From positions 17,009,161 through 17,073,160 of the forward strand of contig CM055071.1 in assembly GCA_029204045.2 (NCBI GenBank): a stretch of DNA of 64,000 nucleotides. The letters are read 5' to 3'. The translations under genes were made by a program, and so were the position numbers. This stretch comes from Tillandsia leiboldiana. Taxonomy: Eukaryota > Streptophyta > Magnoliopsida > Poales > Bromeliaceae. Numbering within the stretch: the stretch's first letter is position 1; each line of letters opens with the position of its first letter. The notes beneath the pieces were generated by a model. The model saw only the letters and a program-made list of their open reading frames with translations. It was not told the origin of the DNA and ran no database searches. Shown here one piece after another: positions 37,286-48,443 of the stretch.

Positions 37286-39590
37286 AAGGTTTCGTCCTCG
37301 AAACTCAACTAAATCCATACATAGGAGGGTAATCCAAAAACAAAAGGAATGGGGGATCCTCGAATTGCCCAGGGCTCTCAAGTGGTCACTCACATTCCTC
37401 ATGCTGACAACACTGATCATTCCCCAAAGGTAGGATTCGACTGCAAAATTCTTTGGATTCACCAACAAGAATTGCATCGGTCGAATGGGTAAAGCAATCC
37501 TCGTCCATCTCCAATGAAGGGAAAGCAAAACAAAACTGGCGGGGTTCAAATAGACCTCATCCAGCCTGATCACTGCTCGAGGATCCACACCTCGCATAAC
37601 CCATCTCTAAAAATAACTCTCAGGCTGGTAGTTTCCCTCGATTCGAGATCTCATAAAACCGAAGTTTAAGCCTCCTTAAGGCAAAACCCCTCTGATGCTT
37701 CTTAGTCACCAAAACTCCAGTTCCACAAAACATATGTCACATCCCTTAACAGGGGAAAACTCTCAACCTCGAGAACCTTCAACAATTCTGGCACTCAACT
37801 CCCTGGGTTACATTGCTCGCCTAAACAGGGCGTAACTGAACATAAAGTCTTCGCCGGGACAAAGCAATCATACATCCATGCAAAATCTATCCACCGGCGT
37901 TACCTCAACCCGACCTCCTGAGTGTCCAAGCACTTAAGGTTCGAGGATTCTGAATAATTCCATGACCTCTCTATCACGGCAATATCCGGATCAATGCTGG
38001 TATCTTCCTCAGCTTTGCCTCTCGCAAGTTACACTGGCCTTGCATAGTCCAAGAGCTTCTGATCTCTATCATTAACATGGGTCTAGGCCCAACCCAAACG
38101 GTATCTTTCTTCGTTGGGTCCTCTGACACTCGTGCGGCTGAATCACAAGGCCTAAACACAAAATCTTTCGATGACCAAGTGCAACTCTCAAAGCTTGGCA
38201 ACCACTTCTTCTCATAGAAGTTGCAGCCCTAACCTCAGGAGCCCCTCATGCTCCAAGTCGCTTCGGAGGTAAGCAAAAACCCACGACGGTAACACCACCA
38301 ATCCCGTCCTGTGAAACAGGGAAATCACAGCTCTCAATCAGTAGGGCATTAGTCAATCTACTTGACCACGCATACCGCTCAAACTGCCCTACTGGTTCCA
38401 GATCAGTATCCAGGCACAGCCCTCGGCTGTAGGGTTCCATAAAGATATCAATCACTCGAAGGCATCTGCCCAAGCACAAGGCGAGACTAATCAAGTTCGA
38501 ACCTTACAAGAACTCACACGGTTGTGTACCCACAACGTGACCTCACCACTGTGTAACAACCGCCTGGATCCTCACTGTCGTATCCCCACGACGAGGTACT
38601 AGGTCTCACAGACCTCTCGATCCGTCAAATCTCGCAACCGCGCTCACAGCTCTCTCTGTCTCACGGTTGATACACCACGAGGTGCTGTCGAAGTTGGCGC
38701 GGTTCCCAAACCACGTCAATCACTGTCTCGATCTCAGTCCCAATCAAGTAACTACCTGGTAACTCGGCCAGGGGCAAGTAACCACCTGGTAACTCAGCCA
38801 GGGGCAGGTAATCTCCTGGTAACTCAGACAGGGCATCATACCTCAACACATCCTATAAAAATACACTCCTCCTGACCAGGTCCATGGAGGGTCAAAGTCC
38901 TCTCTCTCGACAATCCATGATAACATAAATTGGGACGAACGATTCCTATCCAACCTCGTATCAACACCTCTGACTGATGTAGGACTAACATCTCGATGAT
39001 CAAACCAAGGTCCTAGTTGCACTGGCAGGACAGGCAACACTCAACCACGTGCTTCACGTGATCTGAAATCTGATCCAAACATGCACAACCATCAGTCCAG
39101 ACACTGGCCCAAACGAAGGTACCCCTGCTCCACCGAAACGCACAAGCGGCGTTGGCAAAAAGCATGCTCAAATTCCGACGACCACACCAGGTGAGACGCG
39201 ATCCACAACCCTGGCGTAGAATGCGGCCCATGCAAAAAGGGGACTCACATCCTGGCACTGCTGCTGAAGCAAGCACTGTCGAGAACCACCCGGTCTCTGT
39301 CTCCTCTGAGACCCATGATCCTGTGGGTGGGATCATGGCAACCTCGAATCACGCAACTATCGCAAAATCGGCGATGCCGGAGCTCTCTCTCCGAAACTGG
39401 TCCCCGCTCACCGTCTCCCTCGGACGTGATCACTGATCCTCGATCAATCCATCGAGCATGCACACTCATTGCATCCTAGGTCGGCACTCGCCGAAGATGC
39501 ACAAAGAGATTGGTATCTCGATGCAGTTCCGTCTCGAACATAACCAACCTCTAAGCCTCATCCTAGGCGACCCGGGGTACACCGCTCAAC
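37286..39590 (-). pseudogene. Decayed pol region of I
   Basis: Only the extreme pol terminus (LVEFRGRN, near 37290-37315 on the minus strand) is recognised with confidence. Intervening frames are short and carry no readable catalytic motif. A small triplicated block lies at 38745-38835. Confidence 0.55.
38745..38835 (-). repeat. Three copies of the LTR repeat motif inside I
   Basis: CCTGGTAACTCGGCCAGGG-like units recur three times at about 32-bp spacing. They match the 60-bp LTR repeat half-unit, although this is internal, non-LTR sequence. Confidence 0.8.
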
Positions 39591-39968
39591 CGTCACAGAA
39601 ACTCACCCCAGAACATCAACTGCGCTCCCGATGGTCCAACAAGACGAATTCGACGCCACCAGCTCTCTTGGCGTCCTAATCCAAAAGTGCAAAACCAAGC
39701 GCCCTGATGCTTATCCTGGATGAACAAATCCTCGAACAATTCTTCCATAACAGCGTTCCAGCTCTCGGCCTCCCACGGCTCCAACTCTGTCCCGAAATCT
39801 GCAAGGGATGGAACTGGATGCGGTACACAACCGATCAGCAACCTCTCGCTGCTTCCGCACCATCAGTGGTGCGATCAGGGTCGGAATCGACAAAGTCGCG
39901 GCCGGAGGTACCACTGGCGATACTCCGGGAGATGCTCTCGGTCCAGGCATGTGCACCACACGCTCCAT
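39591..39968 (-). pseudogene. gag-like remnant of I
   Basis: The minus strand shows a gag-like pattern: EAESWNAVMEELFEDLF, then FCTFGLGRQESWW, about 80 codons before a stop at 39593, with an upstream piece in another frame (39711-39968). The order (AE-W, then a hydrophobic stretch, then WW) matches the retrotransposon gag core of this lineage, and it lies on the primer-site side as expected. Frameshifted and truncated; no zinc knuckle seen. Confidence 0.45.
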
Positions 39969-40399
39969 GCTCTCGTCCTGGCGCCGTATCGCCTCAAATA
40001 CTAGGACTGCTTGGGCCCGGATCTCTCAAGCCTCTCCCGGCTCTATCCATTTAGCTTTCCGCTACACGAGCCCCCTCATCCCAGGTCAAACACGCCCTCG
40101 CCGCTGCACGGCATCTCAGAAGCATCCAGAAACCACTGCAACAGAAAAACATTAGGACCAAGACTCTCTCGACCCAAACAAGCGAAAGTCTAAACATGTT
40201 GACCTTTCTAAAGCATTATGTTGTATGCAGCCAACACAATCACCTTTAGAGAAAAACATGCGAGGTCACTCACCCCAATCCTCTGGGGGAGGTACACCCT
40301 CAGACAAGACTCTCGCTAAGGTCACGCCTCTCACGACAGTCTTCCTACTGTCCAACCAATAGCCTAGGGTCTCTAAGTCCTCAACGACCTATATTCCTA

Positions 40400-40412
40400 G
40401 GCTCTGATACCA
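40400..40412 (-). other. Primer binding site of I (minus strand)
   Basis: The + strand reads GGCTCTGATACCA; the minus strand reads TGGTATCAGAGCC, a full initiator-Met match next to the right LTR. Confidence 0.92.
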
Positions 40413-40419
40413 CCTAATC

Positions 40420-43400
40420 TGTCACACCCCGGGGTCGAACTGCGACCCGGGCTCGCCAACAGATCCGCCGTCTGTACGGAAACTGCCGTACAGACGAAGC
40501 GTCTAACCTGCAAAAGAGATCTATAGCTAAACAAGTATCAGAGCTGAAAGGAAGCTGAAACCTTAAGCGGTGAAAAGTCCAAGTACCAGTCCACTAGCAC
40601 CCACAACATAAGTACAAAAGCACTAATTGGTACAAAAGTGGAAACTAAAAAATACAAGTGACACTAACACCGACACCACCGACTCGGGTAGGAGCTAGCA
40701 GCCACGCCCTTACCTCGGTAAGGAAGCTCCGAACGAGCCAAACCTGGAACGGTCGCCTCAGGAACACCTGTCATCACAGCGGGTGTGAGATCTACTGCAA
40801 CAGTCAGATCTCAGTGGGTACCAAAGCTAAAACCCACTCAGTCTGCTGGAGACAAAAACATATAGATAGATAGATAGATAGATAGAATAGCTGGAAATGA
40901 ATCTATCGCTACATGTCTCGATGCAATGCAGGAAATAAGTTCTCAGTCTCTCTCACGGGAGGCCTGGAAACTACGAACGTCTGCCCTCCCTACAGCCCTT
41001 ATCAAACAGGAACAGGCTGTAGGCTTAGCCGCCCATAGTTTCCGCCCCCGCATTGGGACTGCTAGAACTCTGACAAGACACTAGAAGGCCACCTCAATTC
41101 CTTCTAGTAATCACCTGGTAACTCGGCCAGGGCATATTACCTCTCCGGCAACTCGGCCAGTGGTATTTATCCATCTGGTGACTCGGCCAGTGATAACTAT
41201 CTCTCTGGTAACTCGGCCAGTGATATTTATCCCCCTGGTGACTCGGCCAGTGATAACTATCTCTCTGGTAACTCGGCCAGTGATATTTATCCCCCTGGTG
41301 ACTCGGCCAGTGATAACTATCTCTCTGGTAACTCGGCCAGTGATATTTATCCCCCTGGTGACTCGGCCAGTGATAACTATCTCTCTGGTAACTCGGCCAG
41401 TGATATTTATCCCCCTGGTGACTCGGCCAGAGATAACTATCTCTCTGGTAACTCGGCCAGTGATATTTATCCCCCTGGTGACTCGGCCAGTGATAACTAT
41501 CTCTCTGGTAACTCGGCCAGTGATATTTATCCCCCTAGTGACTCGGCCAGTGATAACTATCTCTCTGGTAACTCGGCCAGTGATATTTATCCCCCTGGTG
41601 ACTCGGCCAGTGATAACTATTTCTCTGGTAACTCGGCCAGTGATATTTATCCCCCTGGTGACTCAGCCAGTGATAACTATCTCTCTGGTAACTCGGCCAG
41701 TGATATTTATCCCCCTGGTGACTCGGCCAGATCGGAAAACTCGTATACTCTAACGATACTACTAACACTCGTGTCCAAGTCGGAAACGACAACCCTCGAC
41801 TTACACGACTGTTCCGCAATTACCTGATAGTAAGGATACGATACCTTTGCATTCGGAAGCATAAAGGGCATTCCGTAGTTCATTGGGAGAAACCAACCCA
41901 CCTGCGATCAATCCGCGAAAACCGTGCGCCAAACGGTGGTCCCGATGCGATCCCGCAGCTCCACGCGGCAAAACACGCACCACCGGCCACGTGAGAAGCT
42001 AACACTATGCCACAACTGCGAGACAAGAAGAGGGACCGGGATCAGAAAACATGCGGCTAAAACTGCGCTCACAAAGGCAAAAGAAACCCATCCGGCGACG
42101 AGAAACGCCGCGCGTTGCGCGGAAAACCCATCGCGCACACACGCCGCGGCGCGTCGCCGGGTCGCAGCCTGCGCGGCAAAAAGCGGCGCAGCAACACGGC
42201 CCCACAAACCCAGCCGCGCGGCGCTGGCCCAGCCGCCCGCGCGGCGCTCAGCAGGCCCGCGCGGCACAGGGCCGCCCGCGCGGGGCCCCTGCAGGGCCGC
42301 GCGCCCACGGGCGCGGCCTGCAGGCCCGCGCGGCACAGGGCCGCCCGCGCGGGGCCCCTGCAGGGCCGCGCGCCCACGGGCGCGGCCTGCAGGCCCGCGC
42401 GGCACAGGGCCGCCCGCGCGGGGCCCCTGCAGCGCCGCGCGCCCACGGGCGCGGCCTGCAGGCCCGCGCGGCACAGGGCCGCCCGCGCGGCACCTTGCAG
42501 TGCCGCGCGCACAGCGCGCAGCCTGCAAGGCCGCGCGGCACAGGGGGTGCCCGCGCGGCACCCCTGCAGTGCCGCGCGCCCAGCGCGCGGCCTGCAGGGC
42601 CGCCCGCGCGGCACCTTGCAGTGCCGCGCGCCCCGCGCGGCCTGCAAGGCCGCGCGGCACAGGGGCTGCCCGCGCGGCACCCCTGCAGTGCCGCTCGCCC
42701 AGCGCGCGGCCTGCAGGGCCGCGCGGCCCCAAGGCAGCCCGGCGCCCTGCTGCACCACTTGGCAGCAGGGCGTAAGCTGCGCGCAGCACTCCAGCGCCCC
42801 CCGCGCACGGCCGCCGCACCCTAGCCACGCGCTGCCGAAAACGCGCCGCGCGCGCGACTCGCGCAGCCTCGCCACGCCCCGGACGACCAGTCCGCAAGGC
42901 TCAGCCCACAGGGAGCAGAAAAGAGAGAAAAGAAAACAATAAAATAAATCCAACCTCTTCGCGGCACGCCGGTCCTAGCACGGCTCCACGTCCACGCTCG
43001 GGGAAGAAACGCACACGAAAAGCTTACTTCAAGCCCTTCCTCTTCTTCTTCCTTCCCTCTCCCTTTCCTCTTTTTTCCTTTCTTTCCCTGCTTTCTTCCA
43101 AAGCAACAGAGGAGGCCACCTTATAAAGCAATAATTAATTAAATAATTAATCCAAAAAGTCCACCCCAACTCACTTTTTGCCTTCGGGCTCTCCGCCGCT
43201 GCCCGGAACCTCCCGAGCTCCGCTGTAAATCAAAAGTACACGCGCTCACAGCTTTTTCTCTTCAAAAAGCTCATCCGTTGAGGCGGGGTGCTCAAATCAA
43301 ATACCGGCTCCAAAATTGACAGTTCCGACTCACTTTTTGCCTCCGGGTCCTCCGCGTCAGTCCGGAACCTCCCGAACCTCGCTGTAAATCGAAAGTACAC

Positions 43401-43792
43401 GTGTCCACAGCTTTTTCTCCTCAAAAAGCTCATCCGTTGAGTCGGGGTGCTCAAATCAAATACCGGCTCCACAATTGCCAGTTCCGACTCACTTTTTGCC
43501 TCCGGGTCCTCCGCGTCAGTCCGGAACCTCCCGAACCTCGCTGTAATCATAAAATACACCTGCTCCAAGTGTTTCTGAATTTTCGGCACTCCACGGTGAA
43601 GTCGGTAATTTCTAAATCTCATCCTCAATCGACATACAAAGCCCGGAAAACCCCAAATCGAGCTGGAGCTTCTGCGTTGACCCGAATCATCTCGGCATCA
43701 ACTGTAAACTCAAATGCAACATGCCCAAGGCAACTCTCTGCTCCATGCCAACTGCGTGGTTGGCGCGCTATCCGAAGACCCGGTATTCTACA
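40420..43792 (-). repeat. 5' LTR of I (right)
   Basis: Same layout as the left LTR: hairpin 40469-40496, 60-bp repeats 41159-41731 (9.5 copies, some with private variants), GC-rich repeats 42230-42480, the 160-bp repeats near 43260-43545. Confidence 0.93.
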
Positions 43793-44002
43793 GGTGCTTC
43801 TTCGTGGAGGAGAGTTTGCACCCTTCTTTTTTCTTGAAGTCATAGGTGCATTTCCCTTTCCTTTAACCGTTTCTCTCTCAGATTCAGATGAAGGTTCCGA
43901 TTCCTCAAACTCTGAACTTGTAGACCCTTCATCACGTGTCCTTTTAGAGACTCGTTTCTTCCCACAGCCACGACCACGTCCACTAGCGGTGGCCATCAAC
44001 AT

Positions 44003-44821
44003 GCACTATAAGCATAAGCAGCAATGAGAATACCATGATCCTATGAAGAACATCATGCTACTATGATTTGATCGAATATGAACATCATTAGGTGCTTAAA
44101 AATGTGTAACAAACATTCTAAACATGTAAACTTTAAAGAAACAACATTCAAAAAGAATTTACATGGAAGCCCTAAATTTTCAAATTTCTTGATATAAAGA
44201 AATGATGTAAATGACATATTCAAGCATAATGTGCAATAAAATAGGAATCTAAACACATAGAAAGCAATCATTTATATGCTAATCAACAAATCAAGTTTAG
44301 AATTGTAAAAGATTTTATTAAAAATAGAGATCAATTCAAAAACCCCAAAATAAATCAGCAAAACCTAAAAACTAGGGTTTTGAAACATAAAGAGAAAGAT
44401 TGATGAAAGGTCTTACAAATCCTACCAAGAAACTCATTTATCCGGAGGAGAATGATGTTAGGAACCTTTTAGAGAGAGAAAGGGAGAGTTTTTGTTGAAA
44501 GATCAGATAAAACAAACAATGGGTTCCGATATTTTAAATATTCCGCAGAGGCAGGACCAGTACACAAAGAGACATACCGGTACACCATATAAAATATATA
44601 AAAAAAAAATAGAATCGGGTTGCGGGTTTTTAAGTTTAAATCCGGTAACTTGGTTCCGGTACCTCAAAGTAGTACCAGTAACCCAGAGCAAAAACCAAAA
44701 CTTTTCTTTTAAAGAATTCAAAATTTGAAATCTTTAAAGTACTAAACCAAAATAACTATTACATTTGACAAAAAAACAAATGTAAGTGCATGAATATTTA
44801 GAGATCACAAAGAAGTCATTC
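44003..44821 (-). other. Leader and spacer upstream of G's envelope-like ORF
   Basis: Minus strand. It holds palindrome-like GGTACCGG and TACCGGTA sites (44570-44690), then a C/T-rich leader before the ATG at 44002. This is the same position as the CCGG-centred module in H (60202-60293). The sites differ in core sequence. Confidence 0.5.
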
Positions 44822-45232
44822 TGTAGAGTTATTAATCCCAAAGGATCTAAATAGGTACTATCAAACAACTAGAGGGGGGGTGAATAGGTGTAATACTTAA
44901 AAACTCAATCTCAGTGCAAAATAAAAACCAATGCGGAAAATAAAAACAGCACACCAAGATTTACGTGGAAACTCCAATCCAGGAGAAAAACCACGGGACA
45001 AACACGCAATAACAATCCAATAAGAATAGAAGAATAACAAGGTGATTACCGACTCCACGGACTCAAACCCCTCCTTCAGCTTCTTCGGACCTTGCGCTGA
45101 CCGGTTGGATATCCACGCAATAACAATCCCTAAGAAAAGAAGAATAACAAGGTGATTACCGTCTCCACGGATTTAACCCCTCCTTCAATTTCTTGGACCT
45201 CGCGCTCCACCGATTTTGCACGCCCACTGCAC

Positions 45233-45336
45233 ACGTTCGAATCCACGAACGCCACTCGAATCCACGAGCACACGTTTCGAATCCACGAAACGCCTTTAGC
45301 ACACCGAATCCACGATGCCACGTCGAATCCACGACG
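45233..45336 (-). repeat. Array of five constant-loop mini-hairpins in F LTR
   Basis: On + each unit has loop AATCCA (TGGATT in the RNA sense) between complementary arms: CGTTCG/CGAACG, CTCG/CGAG, CGTTTCG/CGAAACG, a weak one at 45303-45316, and CGTCG/CGACG. The copy in the right LTR is at 50830-50933. Confidence 0.8.
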
Positions 45337-45586
45337 CAAACTCAGTCGATAAGAATATTGACTTCGATGGTGATCCTTTGCTTAGATTCTCATTGAGGAA
45401 CCGTAGAAGAAATCTCTAAGCAAAGATTAGATCAATTCGACAAAAGATATGTTCTTGAAAGAACCTTCGAATTGACCTAAAAGAGGCGAAAGAGAAGAAC
45501 GGTAAAAACCTAGCCTCTAGGGTTGCTCTCAAGTGTTTAATTAATTAATCGGTAGAGAACCCACGTTTTTGAGAAACCCTAAGTGT

Positions 45587-45595
45587 CTATTTATA
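45587..45595 (-). promoter_or_regulatory. TATA box of F LTR (minus strand)
   Basis: The minus strand reads TATAAATAG, 67 bases from the nearest GATCCGGATC palindrome. The equivalent in the right LTR is 51184-51192. Confidence 0.75.
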
Positions 45596-45661
45596 GTTTA
45601 GAAACCTTTGGAAAGAGATAAGAATCAAAAACATACCTTATCTGGAAAATTTACGGACGGC

Positions 45662-45883
45662 GATCCGGATCGGATTTACTGCGATCCGGATCGTCGTAAC
45701 GAGATTGACGATTCCAGAAAACCAAGGGTTCGGGATCCGGATCGCATTGCCCGATCCGGATCGTTCATACAAATCAGAAAACTTAACATTCGGGATCCGG
45801 ATCGGAAATTGCATGGATCCGGATCGAAGTCTTGTATGAAGCAACAACCTTCGGGATCCGGATTGTTGGCTCTGATCCGGATC
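45662..45883 (-). promoter_or_regulatory. Eight GATCCGGATC palindromes in F LTR U3
   Basis: They are arranged as four pairs with 19-22 bp between starts of partners, directly upstream of the TATA box in transcription orientation. The repeat is at 51259-51480 in the other LTR. Confidence 0.85.
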
Positions 45884-46000
45884 CTGAACATGTCCGAACA
45901 CGAGTTTTTGATTATTATGACAATAAAAGTTCATCCAAGTGTTTCTACACTATAAGAAAGTATACGGATCACCACAATTATTTAGTTAAACATACCTGAT

Positions 46001-46576
46001 TGTGACGCCCCACTTCCCAGGGGGTCACCCATCCTAGAACTACTCTAGCTCTAGCACGCTTAACTCTCATGTTCCTCTTGGATCTTGCTACCATCCAAAA
46101 TGCTATAGCCGGGTTAGAGATTTAGTCCTATTATATCATTTATATAGAGGACTAATCCAAATTCCGGGGGTGTTACATTCTTCCCCCCTTTAAGCACTGA
46201 CGTCCACGTCAGGCTCAAGCACACTCACAAGCACCAGGCAATATGAGACTCGTCTCGCTAGCCTTAGCCGACCTTGTGAGGAGCTGCACTCCACTCACAA
46301 CGGTCATTAGCCGGGGAGCCTCGCTCTACCTGCTATATAACCCTGGCTCAGCCGAGACTCATCTCACATTTCCGGCTGGTGAATGGCTCTGATACCAACT
46401 GTGACGCCCTACTTCCCAGGGGGTCACCCATCCTAGAACTACTCTAGCTCTAGCACGCTTAACTCTCATGTTCCTCTTGGATCTTGCTACCATCCAAAAT
46501 GCTGTAGCCGGGTTAGAGATTTAGTCATATTATATCATTTATATAGAGGACTAATCCAAATTCCGGGGGTGTCACA
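46001..46576 (-). mobile_element. Cassandra TRIM, 576 bp, nested in F's LTR
   Basis: Two 177-bp LTRs (46001-46177 and 46400-46576) flank a 222-bp internal region with no coding. The target duplication CTGAT is at 45996-46000 and 46577-46581. Antisense polypurine tract 46178-46194; antisense primer site 46387-46397 (CTCTGATACCA), so the element lies on the minus strand. The LTRs carry 5S rRNA-like sequence: CACCCATCCTAGAACTACTC and GCACGCTTAACT match the antisense of conserved plant 5S rRNA including its internal promoter part. That is the defining feature of Cassandra. Confidence 0.93.
46013..46085 (-). other. 5S rRNA-like segment in Cassandra LTR 1
   Basis: The minus strand parallels about 70 bases of the 3' two-thirds of 5S rRNA (GTTAAGCGTGC, then AGTAGTTCTAGGATGGGTGA). 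The second copy is at 46412-46484. It is part of the transposon, not a 5S gene: the rest of the 5S sequence is absent. Confidence 0.85.
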
Positions 46577-46793
46577 CTGATCCTCTTGAATACTTTCTTC
46601 TTGAGATTGATGTAACTGATCCACAATTCTTCAACTTCAATCTTCAAGACTCAAGATACTGAGTGTCAACTTGAGCTCTTGTTGAATCTTTTCTAAGTCT
46701 TTGATTGCTGATTGACAATTTGATCCCTTTAAGACTCCGACTCAACTCACTGACTTGACTCACGAAATATGCCAATACCAAAATGCCGTAACA

Positions 46794-46807
46794 ATCTCCC
46801 CCTTTGG
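46794..46807 (-). other. Polypurine tract of F (minus strand)
   Basis: The minus strand reads CCAAAGGGGGAGAT, the typical Sirevirus polypurine tract, abutting the LTR start. Confidence 0.9.
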
Positions 46808-48443
46808 CAATTTCGTGACAAAACCCAAAAATACATAAAAGTGCTCAAGTCACTCATCTTAAACCAAAAAATCGAAACTCAATGTCATCACCAAAACATT
46901 GATTTTCTTTGCGTGAAAGATCCAATAAATACAAAATTACATTTGAACCAAACAGTCCTAGAACATACTCTATGACTTAGGACTTGGAGTCTTAAAGTGA
47001 TGTAATTCCTGCAAAACAAAACTCCAAATGAAATCAAACGTTAGTCGTTAGAAATTAGAATCCTGCATTTGATCCGTCTTCCTTTTGGTTCTTTTGTTTT
47101 TCGGCTCTTTCAATTTTTCTTTGTCTCCCCCTATCTTGAGCATCTCTAACATGTTCTCCAAGTTCTTGAGCATCTATGTTCTCCCCCTTTGTGGTACGAT
47201 CATCATTTTCCGTTCTCCCCCATTTTTCTATTTTCGTTTCGTTTGTCCTCTCTTGATGATCTCATCTCCGTCATTTCTCTTCTCCCCCTTTTTGTCACAA
47301 ATTGTCAAACAGTGAACATACTAGACAAAAGGAAATCACCAACAACATCAGTTCAAAGAGAAAGAGAGATAAAAGCTCAGTTCCGGTATATAACAAAAAT
47401 GCAGATTGCGTACCGATACCAGAAGGCAAAAAAACAAATAATTCCTTGAAACAAATCCAAATTTTAGAATCTTTTCAAATACCGATTTGTATACCATCAA
47501 GAAAACAATTTAAGTGCTTTAACCAATGAATTAACAAGATGTCATTCAATCCAATTAATTTCACAAGATTAAAAAGATTTACTCCTAAATCATGAAAAAC
47601 AAAGATAAAACATTATAAACAGTTTTTCATGTTATATTCATCAAACACAAGTCATCAAAAATAATCTTGAGATCCAAAGTCTATCAAGATGTAACGGACG
47701 TACAAAGATGACTTACAGAGATTTCCAAATGACATCAATTTGATTTCTTACCCTTTCAAATTTGAGATAAGCACTAAAATACCTAAGGGTGGCTCTTTGA
47801 GCATCTTTCAACTATCCCACCTTATACCAACCAGGAGATTATTCAAAATATAAGAGCTTTGCATATAAATCTCCAAATGCTTCAACTAAAGATTTTCTCA
47901 TAAAATACTATCAAGCATCCATAACATGTGGTAGCTTCACACACAAACCGGACGACCGGGGTGGCAGCTCTTTCCAACATGTGGTGGTAGTTTTCACACT
48001 CCTTTCGGATGTAACTCTTTCCACATCTTTTGCAAATTATTTCAATACCCTTGTAAGAATGCAATCTCTTACGTGAAAGAATTATATCCCAAATTTTAGT
48101 CTATCGGTTGTCTCACGTTTATCACAATGAATTCACACAACCGAGATAGATTAAGCATCTAAAGATCACACATGATTTCTAAAATTTGATGCTTATAATA
48201 TCAAAAACTCCTATAATGAAGTATCTTCAAGATTATGATTATGGAGTAAAGTTGATAATCCAAATAAAATTAAAATGGAGTGATTGAAAGTGAAAACCCT
48301 TTTTATTCAATGCACTTGTTCGTTAAAATCCTTTTGTTTAAACAAAACATAAAAACGAAGAGCATTGAAAAACATGTAATGCAAAGATTAAGAAAGATAT
48401 GAAGGGAAAACCAATCAAAGCATTACATACAGTCATAAGCTAT
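46808..48443 (-). other. Non-coding internal region of F between gag and 3' LTR
   Basis: In place of pol and the envelope-like ORF there is 1.6 kb without a long frame. It retains repeated polypurine-like CTCCCCC tracts on + (47125-47290), a block matching the pol-to-envelope spacer of H and G (47770-48030), and a CCGG-type site (47380). The element therefore lost pol and the envelope-like ORF by internal deletion but kept these non-coding blocks. Confidence 0.7.

Larger units (their letters stand above)
33762..43792 (-). mobile_element. Element I: complete antisense Tekay-like LTR retrotransposon, 10031 bp
   Basis: The left LTR is 33762-37269 (3508 bp) and the right LTR 40420-43792 (3373 bp). 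On + they read TGTCACACCCC to GGTATTCTACA. The target duplication GGTGC is at 33757-33761 and 43793-43797. An antisense polypurine tract is at 37271-37285 and an antisense primer site at 40400-40412. The LTRs differ mainly by 3 copies of a 60-bp repeat and otherwise look more than 99% alike by eye. Internal coding is decayed. It is inserted in G's envelope-like ORF. Confidence 0.95.
32612..44002 (-). pseudogene. SIRE envelope-like ORF of G, split by element I and frameshifted
   Basis: Minus strand. It starts at ATG 44002 with a basic, Ser-rich N-terminus (RGRGCGKKRVSKRTR). Codon 70 ends at 43793, exactly where element I is inserted. The frame resumes at 33756 in phase on the other side and runs through the conserved body of this family (IRGVKFDITPAVIGANLGL, YNLLPTLGTKR) to about 33120. 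There a one-base frameshift occurs; the following block (INIPYLIWQQ) continues to an acidic Asp/His tail ending at 32612. Proteins of this type sit downstream of pol in Sireviruses; the role is unproven. Here it is interrupted by a 10-kb insertion plus a frameshift, so no full product is expected. Confidence 0.8.
44822..46793 (-). repeat. 3' LTR of F (left), with Cassandra inside
   Basis: On the minus strand it runs TGTTACGGCA to AACTCTACA. Features: TGGATT hairpin units (45233-45336), a direct duplication of about 110 bp (45004-45110 and 45118-45215), a TATA box (45587-45595) and eight GATCCGGATC palindromes (45662-45883). Confidence 0.94.

Noticed and set aside
45638..45955. Overlapping Asp/Pro-rich and Ser/Gly-rich frames in F's LTR
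   Set aside because: They translate the GATCCGGATC palindrome cluster and are repeated in the other LTR.
46013..46085. Possible 5S rRNA gene
   Set aside because: Only part of the 5S sequence is present, in both LTRs of a TRIM with target duplications; it is Cassandra-derived.
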